Notes: generated from the letters alone by a model not told the origin. A stretch of DNA of 40,104 bases from Gemmataceae bacterium (GCA_009697105.1 SIAQ01000039.1:1-40104), one strand, 5' to 3'. Shown: positions 15,365-24,397, numbered from the stretch's first letter. Translations and numbers: made by a program.

Positions 15365-15387
15365 TTCCGCTTGCGGCTTAGCGCTCG
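15365..15387. repeat. Half-copy of the CGGCTTAGCGCTCG palindrome
   Basis: These 23 nt are identical to the left arm of the complete palindrome at 24412-24434. It is 35 bp upstream of the miaA start, without a second arm. A third copy with one mismatch is at 22747-22769. Confidence 0.75.
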
Positions 15388-15510
15388 CATGGAATATTCC
15401 GAGCGCAAAGAGAAACAATAATATCGATTTCCAACGGATTGCCTGATACGATCTCTTTGTAGAGGCGCGACGGCGTCACATTATCCGAGTCCGCCCGATG
15501 AGGCACCATC

Positions 15511-15954
15511 ATGGCGCATTATACTGCTTCGCTCGAAATCGCTCGCCCTGCTTCCGAGCTGTTCTCGTTTTTCACGCGGCCCGCGAATCTGCTCCGACTA
15601 GCTGCGCCCGAGATGAACCTCTCCCTCCTCGCTGCGCCGGAGGTCATCGAACACGGGTCACGGCTTTCTTGGCAAGGCAAACGCTGGGGCGTGTCCCAGA
15701 AAATCATTCAGGAAGTCACGCTCTTCCTCCTCGACCAACAGATCGTCATCGAACAGAAGCAAGGCCCGTTCGGACACTGGATTCACGGCCATACCTTTGA
15801 GGCAACCGACGCCGGCACGCGGATCGCCGAGTCGATCGACTTCAGCCCGCCGAGCGGCATGCTCGGCTACCTCCTGACCGCCGACAAGATTCGCGCCGAT
15901 CTCGAAAAACTGAACGTCTTTCGCATGAACAAGCTTCGCGAGATATTTCCCTGA
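15511..15954 (+). CDS. SRPBCC/START-like ligand-binding protein
   Basis: 147 residues, start ATG 15511 (MAHYTASLEIARPASELF). The sequence fits the SRPBCC (polyketide cyclase/START-like) fold: an initial strand, the ASELFSFFTRPANLLRLAAPEM helix pair, the middle strands and the long C-terminal helix beginning at KIRADLEKLNVFRMNKL. Such proteins bind hydrophobic ligands or act as lipid carriers; the ligand is unknown. There is no signal peptide, so it acts in the cytoplasm. It converges with the YbaK-like gene; the stops are 14 bp apart. Confidence 0.85.
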   Translation: MAHYTASLEIARPASELFSFFTRPANLLRLAAPEMNLSLLAAPEVIEHGSRLSWQGKRWGVSQKIIQEVTLFLLDQQIVIEQKQGPFGHWIHGHTFEATDAGTRIAESIDFSPPSGMLGYLLTADKIRADLEKLNVFRMNKLREIFP

Positions 15955-15968
15955 GCCGTTGCGTCCGG

Positions 15969-16430
15969 CTAATAGTAATTGTCGCAGGCGAACGGAATGC
16001 GTTCGGGCGATTCAAGACGGACGAAATCGCGGCACGTCATGCCAATTGCCACGGCGTGTTGCTGAGCTTCGAAGACGATGGTCGCATCGAGTGGGATGTT
16101 GGCGTCCAGGATCGTTCGGATGTTATAGAGTCGGCCAAACGGCATCAAGGCGCCGAACTCGCAATCGTTGAAAAGAGCGCAGAGTTCGTCAACAGTCGCC
16201 AGGCGCACGGGGCCGGCCATGAGGTCGATCAAGCCCGGTAGATCCACCCATTGCGATGCCGGCAGGACTGCCAGAAGGAACCCGGTGGGGCCTTTGAGCA
16301 GTACGCTTTTGACGACGCGCCTGCCGGTAATGTGCAGCGACTTCGCCAGCTTTTGCGAGCTGAACGCGGGCGGGTGAAACATCTCTTTAAACGGGGTCTG
16401 TTGGTCGAGGAGGAATTGCGAGACGCGCAT
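15969..16430 (-). CDS. YbaK/EbsC family aminoacyl-tRNA deacylase
   Basis: 153 residues with the start ATG at 16430 (MRVSQFLLDQQTPFKEM); an ATG at 16460 is possible. The YbaK/prolyl-tRNA-editing fold is recognisable from VVKSVLLKGPTGFLLAVLPASQWVDLPGL with the expected catalytic-region Lys, and GALMPFGRLYNIRTILDANI with the conserved PFG segment. These enzymes remove wrongly attached amino acids from tRNA in trans. The exact amino acid cannot be told. The N-terminal LLDQQTPFKEMFHPPAF resembles the family start. Neighbours involved in tRNA biology are miaA and argS. Confidence 0.85.
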   Translation of the reverse strand: MRVSQFLLDQQTPFKEMFHPPAFSSQKLAKSLHITGRRVVKSVLLKGPTGFLLAVLPASQWVDLPGLIDLMAGPVRLATVDELCALFNDCEFGALMPFGRLYNIRTILDANIPLDATIVFEAQQHAVAIGMTCRDFVRLESPERIPFACDNYY

Positions 16431-16589
16431 GGCAGTCGATCCGTGAGAATGTTGATACAAAATTCAGCCTGCCATGCAATTGAAGCATGTTTTTGCCGTC
16501 ATTTCGCGATCAGTTTGCGCGTTTTGCCCAACTTCGCCGTTGCCATCGTTCCGTTCTTGCGGACAATAACACTTGTGCCGACGACGACC

Positions 16590-16619
16590 CGCGCTCGCCA
16601 AAGGCCGGCGGCTAAACAA
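16590..16619. repeat. Dispersed repeat, second copy of the CGGCTAAAC type
   Basis: A 30-nt unit like 5539-5568, with the same CTCGCCAAAGGC block and a CGGCTAAACAA end; differences cluster in the middle. It is 17 bp upstream of the GTG start of the HAD gene. Confidence 0.65.
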
Positions 16620-16636
16620 TACCGTGGAAAACCTAC

Positions 16637-17449
16637 GTGACCGACATCGAAATTCTCCGACACGACATCCCCAAGGGCCGAATTCGTTCGGTCGTTTTCG
16701 ACTTCGACGGCACCCTGTCGCTGATCCGCGAGGGTTGGCCTTTGGTCATGATTCCGATGATGGTCGATTTCCTCCGCGCGACTGGCACGCCCGAGGACGA
16801 CGCGACGCTTACGCAGCACGTCGAAGATTTCGTCATGCGAAACAATGGCAAGCAGACGATCTACCAGATGATCGATCTCGCTAACGAAGTAACGAAACGC
16901 GGAGGCGCTCCGCTCGATCCGCTCGCTTACAAGCACGAGTACCACACGAGGCTAATGCACCGCATCCAGGGCCGACTCGACGCCTTGATCGGCGGACAAG
17001 CGGCCCCCGACGATTGGACCGTGCCCGGCAGCCATTCGGTGTTGCAGGCGTTGAAGGACCGCGGCCTGACGCTGTACCTCGCCAGCGGCACGGACGTTGA
17101 ATTCGTGAAAAACGAAGCCGAACTGCTCGGTGTATCACCCTACTTCGGCGAGCATATCTACGGCGCACTCGACGATTATCAGAACTTCTCGAAACGGATG
17201 ATTATCGAACGCATTATGCAAGAGAACCACCTCGCCGGCGACGAACTGCTCGGCTTCGGCGATGGCTTTGTCGAGATCGAGGAAGTCAAGCGTGTCGGCG
17301 GCGTCGCCGTCGCCGTCGCCAGTGATGAAGTGAATCGTCAGGGAATCAACGCCTGGAAGCGCGATCGCCTGGCGCTCGCCGGCGCCGACCTCGTCATCGG
17401 CGACTACCGCTGCCTCGATCGCTTAGTGGCGTTGTTGTTTGAACGTTGA
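16637..17449 (+). CDS. HAD superfamily phosphatase
   Basis: 270 residues with a GTG start (MTDIEILRHDIPKG), no better start being visible. The HAD motifs are present: VFDFDGTLS (Asp22 nucleophile, Asp24), LYLASGT for motif II and GFGDGFVEIEEVK for motif IV with the acidic residues, with Lys residues between for motif III. The cap is of the helical type between motifs I and II. It removes phosphate from a small phosphorylated metabolite, unidentified. It is transcribed away from the YbaK-like gene, with about 200 bp of non-coding leader in which a dispersed repeat lies close to the start. Confidence 0.9.
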   Translation: MTDIEILRHDIPKGRIRSVVFDFDGTLSLIREGWPLVMIPMMVDFLRATGTPEDDATLTQHVEDFVMRNNGKQTIYQMIDLANEVTKRGGAPLDPLAYKHEYHTRLMHRIQGRLDALIGGQAAPDDWTVPGSHSVLQALKDRGLTLYLASGTDVEFVKNEAELLGVSPYFGEHIYGALDDYQNFSKRMIIERIMQENHLAGDELLGFGDGFVEIEEVKRVGGVAVAVASDEVNRQGINAWKRDRLALAGADLVIGDYRCLDRLVALLFER

Positions 17450-17508
17450 TTTGAAGGAATGCCGCGTGGCTCTGGGCGATTCGGCGCTTCCATTGACCAG
17501 GGATTCAA

Positions 17509-17898
17509 TTATTCCCGTTTCCAGTCTACGATCTTGGCGTCGGCCCAAAGTTCCTCAAGCGCGTAATAGCTGCGAGAATCGGCATCGAAGACGTGGACGA
17601 TGATGTCGCCGTAATCCTGGGCGATCCATCGGCTTGTTTGATAGCCCTGGATGCTCAGGCGTTTCTCGCCCTCACCGGTCATATAGTCGTCGGCTTCCTC
17701 GGTCAGGGTGTGAAGCTGCCGACGGCTGCCGCCGGTCATGAGGACGAAGAAATCAAAGATCGGTGTGATGCCGCGAAGATCGAGAATGACGATATTCTTG
17801 GCTTTGTTGTCGTCACCGACGCGCGCAATCTCGATGGCTTGTGTAAGTGCGACATCAGCGCGGCTCTTCTTTTCGGCGACTTTCGTTTGCGTGCTCAA
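17509..17898 (-). CDS. rsfS: Ribosomal silencing factor RsfS
   Basis: 129 residues from a TTG at 17898, preceded by GGGAGG with four bases between; the ATG at 17991 would give a longer, non-homologous N-terminus. The Iojap/RsfS fold is clear: VALTQAIEIARVGDDNKAKNIVILDLRGITPIFDFFVLMTG, then the helix with SRRQLHTL and ending with DYGDIIVHVFDADSRSYYALEELWADA. RsfS binds large-subunit protein L14 and blocks subunit joining when nutrients are short. Length fits the family (about 105-130). It converges with the HAD gene; the stops are about 60 bp apart. Confidence 0.95.
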   Translation of the reverse strand: MSTQTKVAEKKSRADVALTQAIEIARVGDDNKAKNIVILDLRGITPIFDFFVLMTGGSRRQLHTLTEEADDYMTGEGEKRLSIQGYQTSRWIAQDYGDIIVHVFDADSRSYYALEELWADAKIVDWKRE

Positions 17899-18085
17899 AG
17901 GACCTCCCGGTGTGGTGCCAATCGGCGGGGGTGCGAATATTTGGCCGAGTTTTTCATTGTCAATGACACGAAAGGGACGGCACAAGCTCACGTCATCTTA
18001 TGCTGCTCCGCTTCGCCTCTTGTTTATTCTACGGCATGTCCAGGCAAAAGTCGATTTTGCGTCGTTCGCCGGAGGCGCAAGCGGC

Positions 18086-19492
18086 TCACGCCAAGATATC
18101 GCGCACCACTTCGCCGCTCACGTCGGTCAGGCGGAAATCGCGGCTCTGGAAGCGGTACGTCATCCGCAGGTGGTCGATGCCTAATAGGTGCAGCATCGTC
18201 GCGTGCAGATCGTGAACAGTAACGATGTTCTCGGCGGCGTTGTAGCCAAGCTCGTCGGTCGCACCATAGTGGAAGCCGGGTTTGATGCCCCCGCCCGCCA
18301 GCCAAACGGAGAAGCCTTTCATGTGATGGTCGCGGCCGTTACCCTGGGCCATCGGCGTTCGGCCGAACTCGCTGCCGAAGACGATGAGCGTGTCATCGAG
18401 CATGCCGCGAGCCTTAAGGTCTTTGACGAGGGCGGCGGCGGGTTGATCGACTTCGCCGGCGCTGCCGCGCATGCCATCGCGGACGCCGCCGTGATGATCC
18501 CAATCGCGGTGATAGAGCTGGATGAAGCGCACGCCGCGTTCGGCGAGTCGGCGGGCCATCAGGCAGTTGGCGCCGAACGAGCCGTCGGCTCCGGTGATGC
18601 CGTAGGCGTTCAGGGTGCGTTGCGATTCTTGGGAGAAATCACGCAGCGCGGGCACGGAGGTTTGCATGCGAAACGCCATCTCGTATTGGCTGATGCGCGT
18701 GGCGATTTCGGGATCATCGACGACGCTATCCTGAATGCGGTTGAGCTGCTGAACCGCATCGACGACATCGCGCTGGCGCTGGGCATCGATACCTTGCGGG
18801 TTGGAAAGATAAAGCACCGGATCGCCTGTGCCACGCATGTGGATGCCTTGATAGCGCGACGGCAGGAAACCCGAATGCCATTGCCGTTGCGCGATCGGCT
18901 GCGATTGGCCAAAACGTCCCGACGACGTGAGGACGCAAAACGCCGGCAGGTCTTCCGCCTCACACCCAAGGCCGTAGCTAAGCCAAGAGCCCATCGACGG
19001 TCGGCCGGAGATCGTCGTGCCGGTGTTCATGAACGTGTGGGCCGGGTCGTGATTGATAGCATCGGTCTTGAGCGAGCGCACGATGCACATCTCGTCGGCA
19101 ATCGAGCCGATGTGCGGGAATATCTCCGCGATCTCCTGGCCCGACTGCCCATAGCGGCGAAAGGTGTGCTGCGGCCCAAAGCAGCGCAGAGCATTGTTGC
19201 CCTGAAGCTGCGCGATCGGTTGGCCCGCAGTAAACGACGTCGGCATCGGTTGCCCGTCCATCGCCCGCAAACGTGGCTTGTAGTCCCAGCTATCGAGATG
19301 CGACATCCCGCCGGCCATGTACAGCCATATGACTCGCTTCGCTTTGATCGGCAGATGTGGCTGAACGACGCCGGGTTGCCCAAGGCGAGTTGCGGGCTGC
19401 GCGTGTGACAACGACGCCAAGGCCGCGAGGCCCATGCCGGCAGCGGTGTCACGGAGAAAGGTACGGCGGGGGAGGAGTGGATTTCCGAACAT
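18086..19492 (-). CDS. Exported DUF1501 family protein (third copy)
   Basis: 468 residues. The start at 19492 is supported by AGGAGA six bases upstream; the frame extends to 19567 without homology. LLPRRTFLRDTAAGMGLAALASLSHA is a twin-arginine-like signal. Landmarks: VIWLYMAGGMSHLDSWDYKP, then RDWDHHGGVRDGMRG in place of the usual GGWDTH, and GSEFGRTPMAQGNGRDHHMKG. In this subgroup the second motif has His-His-Gly instead of Thr-His. These variants usually sit beside a DUF1549 gene, which is missing here. The function is not established. It is 75 bp downstream of the toxin-antitoxin cluster on the same strand. Confidence 0.93.
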   Translation of the reverse strand: MFGNPLLPRRTFLRDTAAGMGLAALASLSHAQPATRLGQPGVVQPHLPIKAKRVIWLYMAGGMSHLDSWDYKPRLRAMDGQPMPTSFTAGQPIAQLQGNNALRCFGPQHTFRRYGQSGQEIAEIFPHIGSIADEMCIVRSLKTDAINHDPAHTFMNTGTTISGRPSMGSWLSYGLGCEAEDLPAFCVLTSSGRFGQSQPIAQRQWHSGFLPSRYQGIHMRGTGDPVLYLSNPQGIDAQRQRDVVDAVQQLNRIQDSVVDDPEIATRISQYEMAFRMQTSVPALRDFSQESQRTLNAYGITGADGSFGANCLMARRLAERGVRFIQLYHRDWDHHGGVRDGMRGSAGEVDQPAAALVKDLKARGMLDDTLIVFGSEFGRTPMAQGNGRDHHMKGFSVWLAGGGIKPGFHYGATDELGYNAAENIVTVHDLHATMLHLLGIDHLRMTYRFQSRDFRLTDVSGEVVRDILA

Positions 19493-19567
19493 GAATAATC
19501 TCCTGAAACGATAAAACGATAATACCAACTGTTTGTCGATCACGTGACCAAGATATCGGAGCCGCAC

Positions 19568-19868
19568 CTACAGCAATTGGTTCAGGTCGCGTCTTCCATC
19601 TACAATTCGCAATATGTGCAGTTGTGTATCGGTCAAGCGGTAAAATAGAGGATAATTTTTGAAACCGCGTACATTCTGGAATCGCATGCCCGCAAGTTGT
19701 GCGCTAGGCGACTCCCATGGCGATCCGATTTCTGGGAGCGCTGCCAATAAATTCAACGTCTGTGTCACAGCTCTTCCGAATCGAATCGCCGTCGCAGGCC
19801 GATAAATATTGGCTGATCTCCACCATATCGCGCACGGATTCGGGAGATCGGATGGGCGATAGGATCAT
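19568..19868 (-). pseudogene. RelE/ParE-type toxin, frame-disrupted
   Basis: The ATG at 19868 overlaps the antitoxin stop by 4 bp (ATGA). Starting there, the frame gives an N-terminal ParE-like piece (SPESVRDMVEISQY); the following helix, AAIR-like region and the end of the protein (LLAALPEIGSPWE, FQNVRGFKNYPLFYRLTD, ILRIVDGRRDL) are in another frame. The break is at about 19803-19815. The span is 301 bases, so one base is extra or two are missing. ParE toxins poison DNA gyrase; this copy is likely inactive unless the break is an assembly error. Confidence 0.75.
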
Positions 19869-20155
19869 GAGGCTTGACATCCTTTGTGTTCCTCGACCAT
19901 TCGTCGTGCGAGGTCCTCGAATTCGCTGGGATGAAGCTCCGTGTGTTCGCCGCGGCTGAAGGACTCGACCGATTCCAAGAGCAAGGCGTCAATGCGTTCC
20001 CGTTGCGATGGGGAAAACGCAATTGCGTTGTCGTCCATCGCCTCTTCAATCAGCGATTGAATGTACGCGCTCACATCAGTAAATCGCCCCGGCCCAACCT
20101 GGCGTTCCAGGTGCGCTTTCATTGCCTCGGGAAGCGTAATCGATAGTGTCGACAT
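19865..20155 (-). CDS. ParD-like antitoxin
   Basis: 96 residues. MSTLSITLPEAMKAHLERQV is a typical ribbon-helix-helix start of ParD antitoxins, followed by TDVSAYIQSLIEEAM and an extended C-terminal tail that would wrap the toxin. It is intact and overlaps the downstream toxin gene by 4 bp (ATGA), as usual for translationally coupled ParDE operons. Antitoxin dimers normally repress their own promoter. It starts 29 bp after the second toxin gene, giving a tandem arrangement. Confidence 0.88.
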   Translation of the reverse strand: MSTLSITLPEAMKAHLERQVGPGRFTDVSAYIQSLIEEAMDDNAIAFSPSQRERIDALLLESVESFSRGEHTELHPSEFEDLARRMVEEHKGCQAS

Positions 20156-20184
20156 GAATGTATCTCCGGTGATTGATGATACGA

Positions 20185-20477
20185 CTATTCACCTAGCTCT
20201 CTCTCGATGTCCTGACTCTCGTGAAAAACCCGCAGAATCACGACCTGGTCTCCTGAGCGGCGATTCCTTTTACCAATCGAAATCGCAATCCCGCGTTGCG
20301 AGGATTCGACGATTCCGACGGATTGCCGAGATCTGGGAATTCGGCAATAAATTCAATCGTTTTGTCGAGCGCCAACAGAAATCGCCGAGCTACTTGTTCT
20401 GCATGCACGCTATCCAAGTAATCGACGATCTTGTCCTGATCGCGCCACGACGCGTTTGCGTGGACGATTCGGATCAC
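20185..20477 (-). pseudogene. Second RelE/ParE-type toxin, frame-disrupted
   Basis: The gene begins with an ATGA overlap with its antitoxin. MIRIVHANASWRDQDKIVDYLDSVHAEQVARRFLLALDKTIEFIAEFPDLG fits a ParE family toxin. The reading frame shifts near the AAAA run at 20268-20271: the ORF ends at a TGA at 20238-20240, while one frame over continues with GDQVVILRVFHESQDIERELGE to a TAG at 20185. The span is 293 bases, consistent with the loss of one base. The C-terminus is thereby lost. It is either a decayed toxin or a homopolymer sequencing error. Confidence 0.72.
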
Positions 20478-20746
20478 GATTTTCCCTCACGCGCTCGTTT
20501 TTCCTTGAGGTATTCCAGTCCATGTTTCAAGCAATCCCCTGGCTGCCACGGCGTTACTTCGCCGCGTTCAACTTCGTCGAGCGCCTCACCGATCAACCGC
20601 TCGGCATTCGCTTTCCACTGCGCTCGCATAAATTCCGTGAGTGCGGCTTGGACGAGATCGTTTCGATTTCCAAACCACCCAGCCGCGATCTCGCGATCCA
20701 GGCGCTCATTCAGGTCATCGGTAATCTCAACGGTCAATGTCGCCAT
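20474..20746 (-). CDS. ParD-like antitoxin (second module)
   Basis: 90 residues. MATLTVEITDDLNERLDREIAAGWFGNRNDLVQAAL is the ribbon-helix-helix signature with the FGNRNDLV turn. The C-terminal half (EVERGEVTPWQPGDCLKHGLEYLKEKRAREGKS) is charged and would bind the toxin. It is intact, and its stop overlaps the following toxin start by 4 bp. It is the most upstream gene of the two-module cluster, which probably shares one promoter. It differs strongly in sequence from the other antitoxin, so the two modules are not recent duplicates. Confidence 0.85.
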   Translation of the reverse strand: MATLTVEITDDLNERLDREIAAGWFGNRNDLVQAALTEFMRAQWKANAERLIGEALDEVERGEVTPWQPGDCLKHGLEYLKEKRAREGKS

Positions 20747-20854
20747 GATGCACCTGCTTATCGGCGGGAAGATTCGTGGATCGTTCGTTTATTTTAGCGG
20801 CAATACCACAGCTATGCTACAGTTTTTCCGATTTCAATTGCAGCCCCGTATAGC

Positions 20855-20930
20855 CGCTCGCCCCTGGCGAGCGCGGACATGTTCCAGGCAACACGTAGGC
20901 CGCGCTTGCCGAAAGTGATCGGCTAAACGA
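20855..20930. repeat. Composite palindromic repeat upstream of argS
   Basis: A hairpin (CGCTCGCC 20855-20862 with GGCGAGCG 20866-20873) is followed by a third copy of the CGGCTAAACGA unit at 20901-20930. It is 28 bp upstream of the argS start. Confidence 0.6.
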
Positions 20931-20958
20931 GAAACGCCCAAACTGCTATCATTTCCGC

Positions 20959-22740
20959 ATGAACATTCTTCACGCTATTCAAGCTCGTTTTCGCGCCGCG
21001 CTCGCCGGGCTGGTTCCCGATCCCGAGCCGTTCGTCGCGATGATTAAGCCGACGCAGGACGCCAAGTACGGCGACTATCAGGCGAACTGCGCGATGTCGC
21101 TCGCCAAGGCGCTGGGCAAAAAGCCACGCGATGTCGCGCAGGAACTCGTCGATCGACTCGATCTGGCGAATCTGCTCGAGAAACCCGAAATCGCCGGGCC
21201 GGGGTTCATCAACTTACGCCTGCAATCCGGCTGGTTGGGGCAACAGGTTTGCGCCATCGCCAATGACGAACGCCTTGGCGTTGCCATTGCATCGCCGGCG
21301 AAAACGTACGCCATTGACTACAGTTCGCCGAACGTCGCCAAGCCGTTGCACGTCGGACATCTCCGCAGTACGATCATCGGCGACGCCCTGACGCGCTTGC
21401 TGCGCTTCCTTGGCCATACTGTCATCACCGATAATCACCTCGGCGATTGGGGCACGCAGTTCGGTATCTTGCTCTACGGGTATAAGAATTTGCTGAACAA
21501 GGATGCGTACGCCAAGGAGCCGGTGCGCGAGCTCGCACGCATCTACGTTGAGGTTCGCAATCGCATCGCTCAGGCCGGCGGCGGGGACGATGAAGAGGAA
21601 GCACGCCATCCGATCGCCGACGTATGCCGAGCCGAGACCGCGAAGCTCCATCATGGCGATGTCGAGAACAACCAGCTTTGGCAGGAGTTCATGCCACACT
21701 GCCTGGAGGAGATTCACGAGGTATACACCAAGCTCGGCATCCTGAAGTTCAACCACGAGCACGGCGAGAGCTTCTACAATCCGCTGCTGCCCGGCGTCGT
21801 CGATAGTCTGCTCCAGGCGAACGTCGCGGAGGAAGGTGACGGCGGCGCCATCATCATTCGCATCAGCAAGGACAACGTCTCGCTCGTCCGCAAGCGTGAT
21901 GGGGCTTTTACCTATACGACATCCGATCTTGCGACGATCCAGTATCGGCTCGAGCATTTCAAGCCGAACGCGATGCTTTATGTCGTTGACTTCCGCCAAA
22001 CGCAGCATTTCGCGAATCTCTTCGAGGCCGCCAAACGTTGGGGCGTGACCGGCGTAGAGATGACCCACATCAGTTTCGGTTCGGTGCTAGGCCGTGAGGG
22101 TAAGCCAATCTCGACGCGAAAGGGCGACGGCACGGAGTTGATCGATCTCATCAATCAAGCGGTAGTGCGCGGCTTGGAGAAGTATGAAGCGAGCCACGCC
22201 GAACGCACGGCTGCGGGGCATGATGTTCCTGAATTGACCGATGACGCGAAGAGTGCGATTGCCGAGACCGTCGGCATCGGCGCGATCAAGTATGCCGACC
22301 TGAGCCAAAATCGCACCAGCGATTACAAGTTCGATTACGACAAGATGCTCGCCACCGAGGGCAACACCGCGACCTATATGCAATACGCCTATGCCCGCAA
22401 TCGCAGTATCTTTCGCAAGGCCGATGTCGATCCCGCCACGCTGCGTGCGAACCCGCCAAACGTGACGCTCGACTCGTCGTTCGAGCGTGCCCTGGCGTTG
22501 CAGCTTCTTCGATTGGAGGAGGCGTTGCTGTCGGCAGTGGCGGAGTATCAGCCGAGCGCGATCACGGCTTATCTTTGGGATGTGGCGAAGGCGTTCAGCG
22601 GGTTCTTCCAAAATTGTCCCGTGATCCAGGCCGAGACGGACGCGCTGAAACAGAGCCGACTGCTGCTGTGCGACCTGACCGCCCGCGTGCTCAAGCAATG
22701 CCTGGGATTGCTCGGAATCAACGTCGTCGAGCGGATGTGA
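20959..22740 (+). CDS. argS: Arginyl-tRNA synthetase
   Basis: 593 residues, start ATG 20959 (MNILHAIQARFRAALAGL), a normal length. The class I synthetase landmarks are present: the N-terminal RNA-binding domain with AMSLAKALGKKPRDVAQEL, SSPNVAKPLHVGHLRSTIIGDAL for the HIGH region, the LVRKRDGAFTYTTSDLATIQYRL segment, and SFGSVLGREGKPISTRKGDG for the position of KMSKS. The C-terminal DALR anticodon-binding domain ends in ECLGLLG-like sequence and ERM. It charges tRNA-Arg. The upstream leader holds a palindromic repeat; downstream is a repeat half-copy and a secreted-protein gene. Confidence 0.98.
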   Translation: MNILHAIQARFRAALAGLVPDPEPFVAMIKPTQDAKYGDYQANCAMSLAKALGKKPRDVAQELVDRLDLANLLEKPEIAGPGFINLRLQSGWLGQQVCAIANDERLGVAIASPAKTYAIDYSSPNVAKPLHVGHLRSTIIGDALTRLLRFLGHTVITDNHLGDWGTQFGILLYGYKNLLNKDAYAKEPVRELARIYVEVRNRIAQAGGGDDEEEARHPIADVCRAETAKLHHGDVENNQLWQEFMPHCLEEIHEVYTKLGILKFNHEHGESFYNPLLPGVVDSLLQANVAEEGDGGAIIIRISKDNVSLVRKRDGAFTYTTSDLATIQYRLEHFKPNAMLYVVDFRQTQHFANLFEAAKRWGVTGVEMTHISFGSVLGREGKPISTRKGDGTELIDLINQAVVRGLEKYEASHAERTAAGHDVPELTDDAKSAIAETVGIGAIKYADLSQNRTSDYKFDYDKMLATEGNTATYMQYAYARNRSIFRKADVDPATLRANPPNVTLDSSFERALALQLLRLEEALLSAVAEYQPSAITAYLWDVAKAFSGFFQNCPVIQAETDALKQSRLLLCDLTARVLKQCLGLLGINVVERM

Positions 22741-22746
22741 CAACGA

Positions 22747-22769
22747 TTCCGCTTGCGGCTTAGCGATCG
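22747..22769. repeat. Half-copy of the CGGCTTAGCG palindrome
   Basis: It matches 24412-24434 at 22 of 23 positions. It starts 7 bp past the argS stop, without the second arm. Confidence 0.7.
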
Positions 22770-22935
22770 TGTGTTGTTGATCAAGCAAATTGCAATCCCT
22801 GAACTGCACGCAATATAGGTTGCCTCGCGAACAACGACACGATATACTGGCGGGCAGGCAATCTCCAATTTCTTTCGTCGCTCTTCCATCCAGGTTGGCG
22901 CACCTGCTCGGATCGGCCACGAGGAGGACAAGTCC

Positions 22936-24397
22936 ATGCGAGCCTTCCCTCGCTGCCTTATGGCGGTGATGCTGCTTGGTGTACTCGGAAACGCGGCACA
23001 TTGTCAGCAACTTCTTTACGGAATAATTTCTCCGCCACCTACGCCCACTGCCTGTCAGCTCGTCACCATTGACCCGTTAACGGGTACGCGTACACTCATC
23101 GGCCCCGCGCCTCTGAATATTGACGCCCGTGGAATGGCCTTTCATCCTAACGGCAAGCTCTACGTATTCGATAGAATTGCTAAGGCCTTTTTGGAATTAG
23201 ATCCTTCAACAGGTTTGCAAGTTGGGCCACCTAAAATTGTGGCACTTCCGACATCGGCTTTTAATTTCACTTTCCGCAATGCCGACGGAATGGGTTTTTT
23301 GGTTGGCTGGAATGGACTCGCCGATGAACTCTATTCTTTCGATATCACCCTCGCGGTACCTATTATTGACTAAAATTAGTACCGATCCGCCTAGCGCCAT
23401 AAAAATTTCACGAGCGTTAGGTTTCGATTCACTCGATAATCTCTACGTGTACAACAGCTTCACTGAATTATCGTCGATCAACCAGGTCAGTGGCCTCAAG
23501 ACGTTAATCTTGGCCTACGGTCCTGCTGCCATGAATTTTAGTGGGATCGCCTTCGATTCAACCGACAAGCTATTCGCATCGGAATACGGAGCAGCGGGTT
23601 CTAATCTGTATCGCCTCGACCTGCCTCCCGTTTCAACGCGAACGCTTGTTGGCAACATTACTCCAACTGACATCATTTCGGGCCTCGCTTTTTCACCGTC
23701 GAAGGGTATCGACATCACTCCGGCGGCCGTGACGTTGGCCGAAAACGGGCCTGGCGTTACCTACCAGATCAAGCTCCAAAGTCCGCCAACGGTTCCCGTC
23801 ACCGTCACCATCACGCCGGACCCGCAGCTGACGTTTGCGCCGGCGACGTTGACATTCACGCCAGCGAACTGGTCCAGCCAGCAGACAGTCATGGTTACGG
23901 CCGTGGATGATTTGATCCTCAACGGCAATCGGACGTTACCGATCGCCCATACCGCGAGCGGTGCTCCTGAGTATGTTGGTATTAGCAAGATCGTCAACGT
24001 GACGATCAACGACAACGAATTCCCGCTACCGCCACCGCCACCGCTACCGCCGCCGCCCAAACCCGGTGCAGGGAACGAAGGCTCGTACGCCGGCAGCAGC
24101 GGGCCACCCGTAATCTTTGGCGGCAGCGAGGGCGCGTTCGGGTTTGGCCGCAGTACCAAAAACTCCCTGCTCGGTCCGTATGTGATGCGCGACGGCAAAC
24201 GGGCGCAAATTCTCGCTTCCAATGTTCTACCGCCGGCGACGAATCTGATGGTGATCAACAGCGCTCATAGCCCTGCCACGCCGCAGTCCGCTGGCATGGG
24301 GCTTGCGGGCATCGTGCTACTCGCGGGTCTAGGTCTCGGCCTGGGTGTGCCGCTTGCGGTTGCCGGGTACAAGCATCCGGCGCGGCCCGTGGCGTGA
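22936..24397 (+). pseudogene. Secreted Calx-beta domain protein with one frameshift
   Basis: MRAFPRCLMAVMLLGVLGNAAHC is a signal peptide. The N-terminal region (about residues 25-210) resembles a six-bladed propeller/DUF4394-like module with LYGI, VTIDPLTG, GMAFHPNGKLYVFD units. The frame is broken near 23365-23375 (stop TAA 23371-23373); one lost base joins it to the frame beginning AIKISRALGFDSLDNLYVY. Then a Calx-beta domain is seen (ITPAAVTLAENGPG ... IVNVTINDNE), a Pro-rich linker, a Gly/Ser-rich stretch and a C-terminal hydrophobic GLAGIVLLAGLGLGLGVPLAVAG anchor. It may be a surface protein. Either one base was lost in assembly or the gene is decayed. Confidence 0.75.

Noticed and set aside
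16499-16945. Minus-strand frame of 148 codons opposite the HAD gene
   Set aside because: It is mainly the complement of the HAD gene; its last residues look basic but match nothing I recognise.
19803-20271. Programmed frameshifting in the ParE genes
   Set aside because: No slippery heptamer with a downstream structure is visible; the AAAA run is short, and both toxins being programmed is less likely than decay or error.
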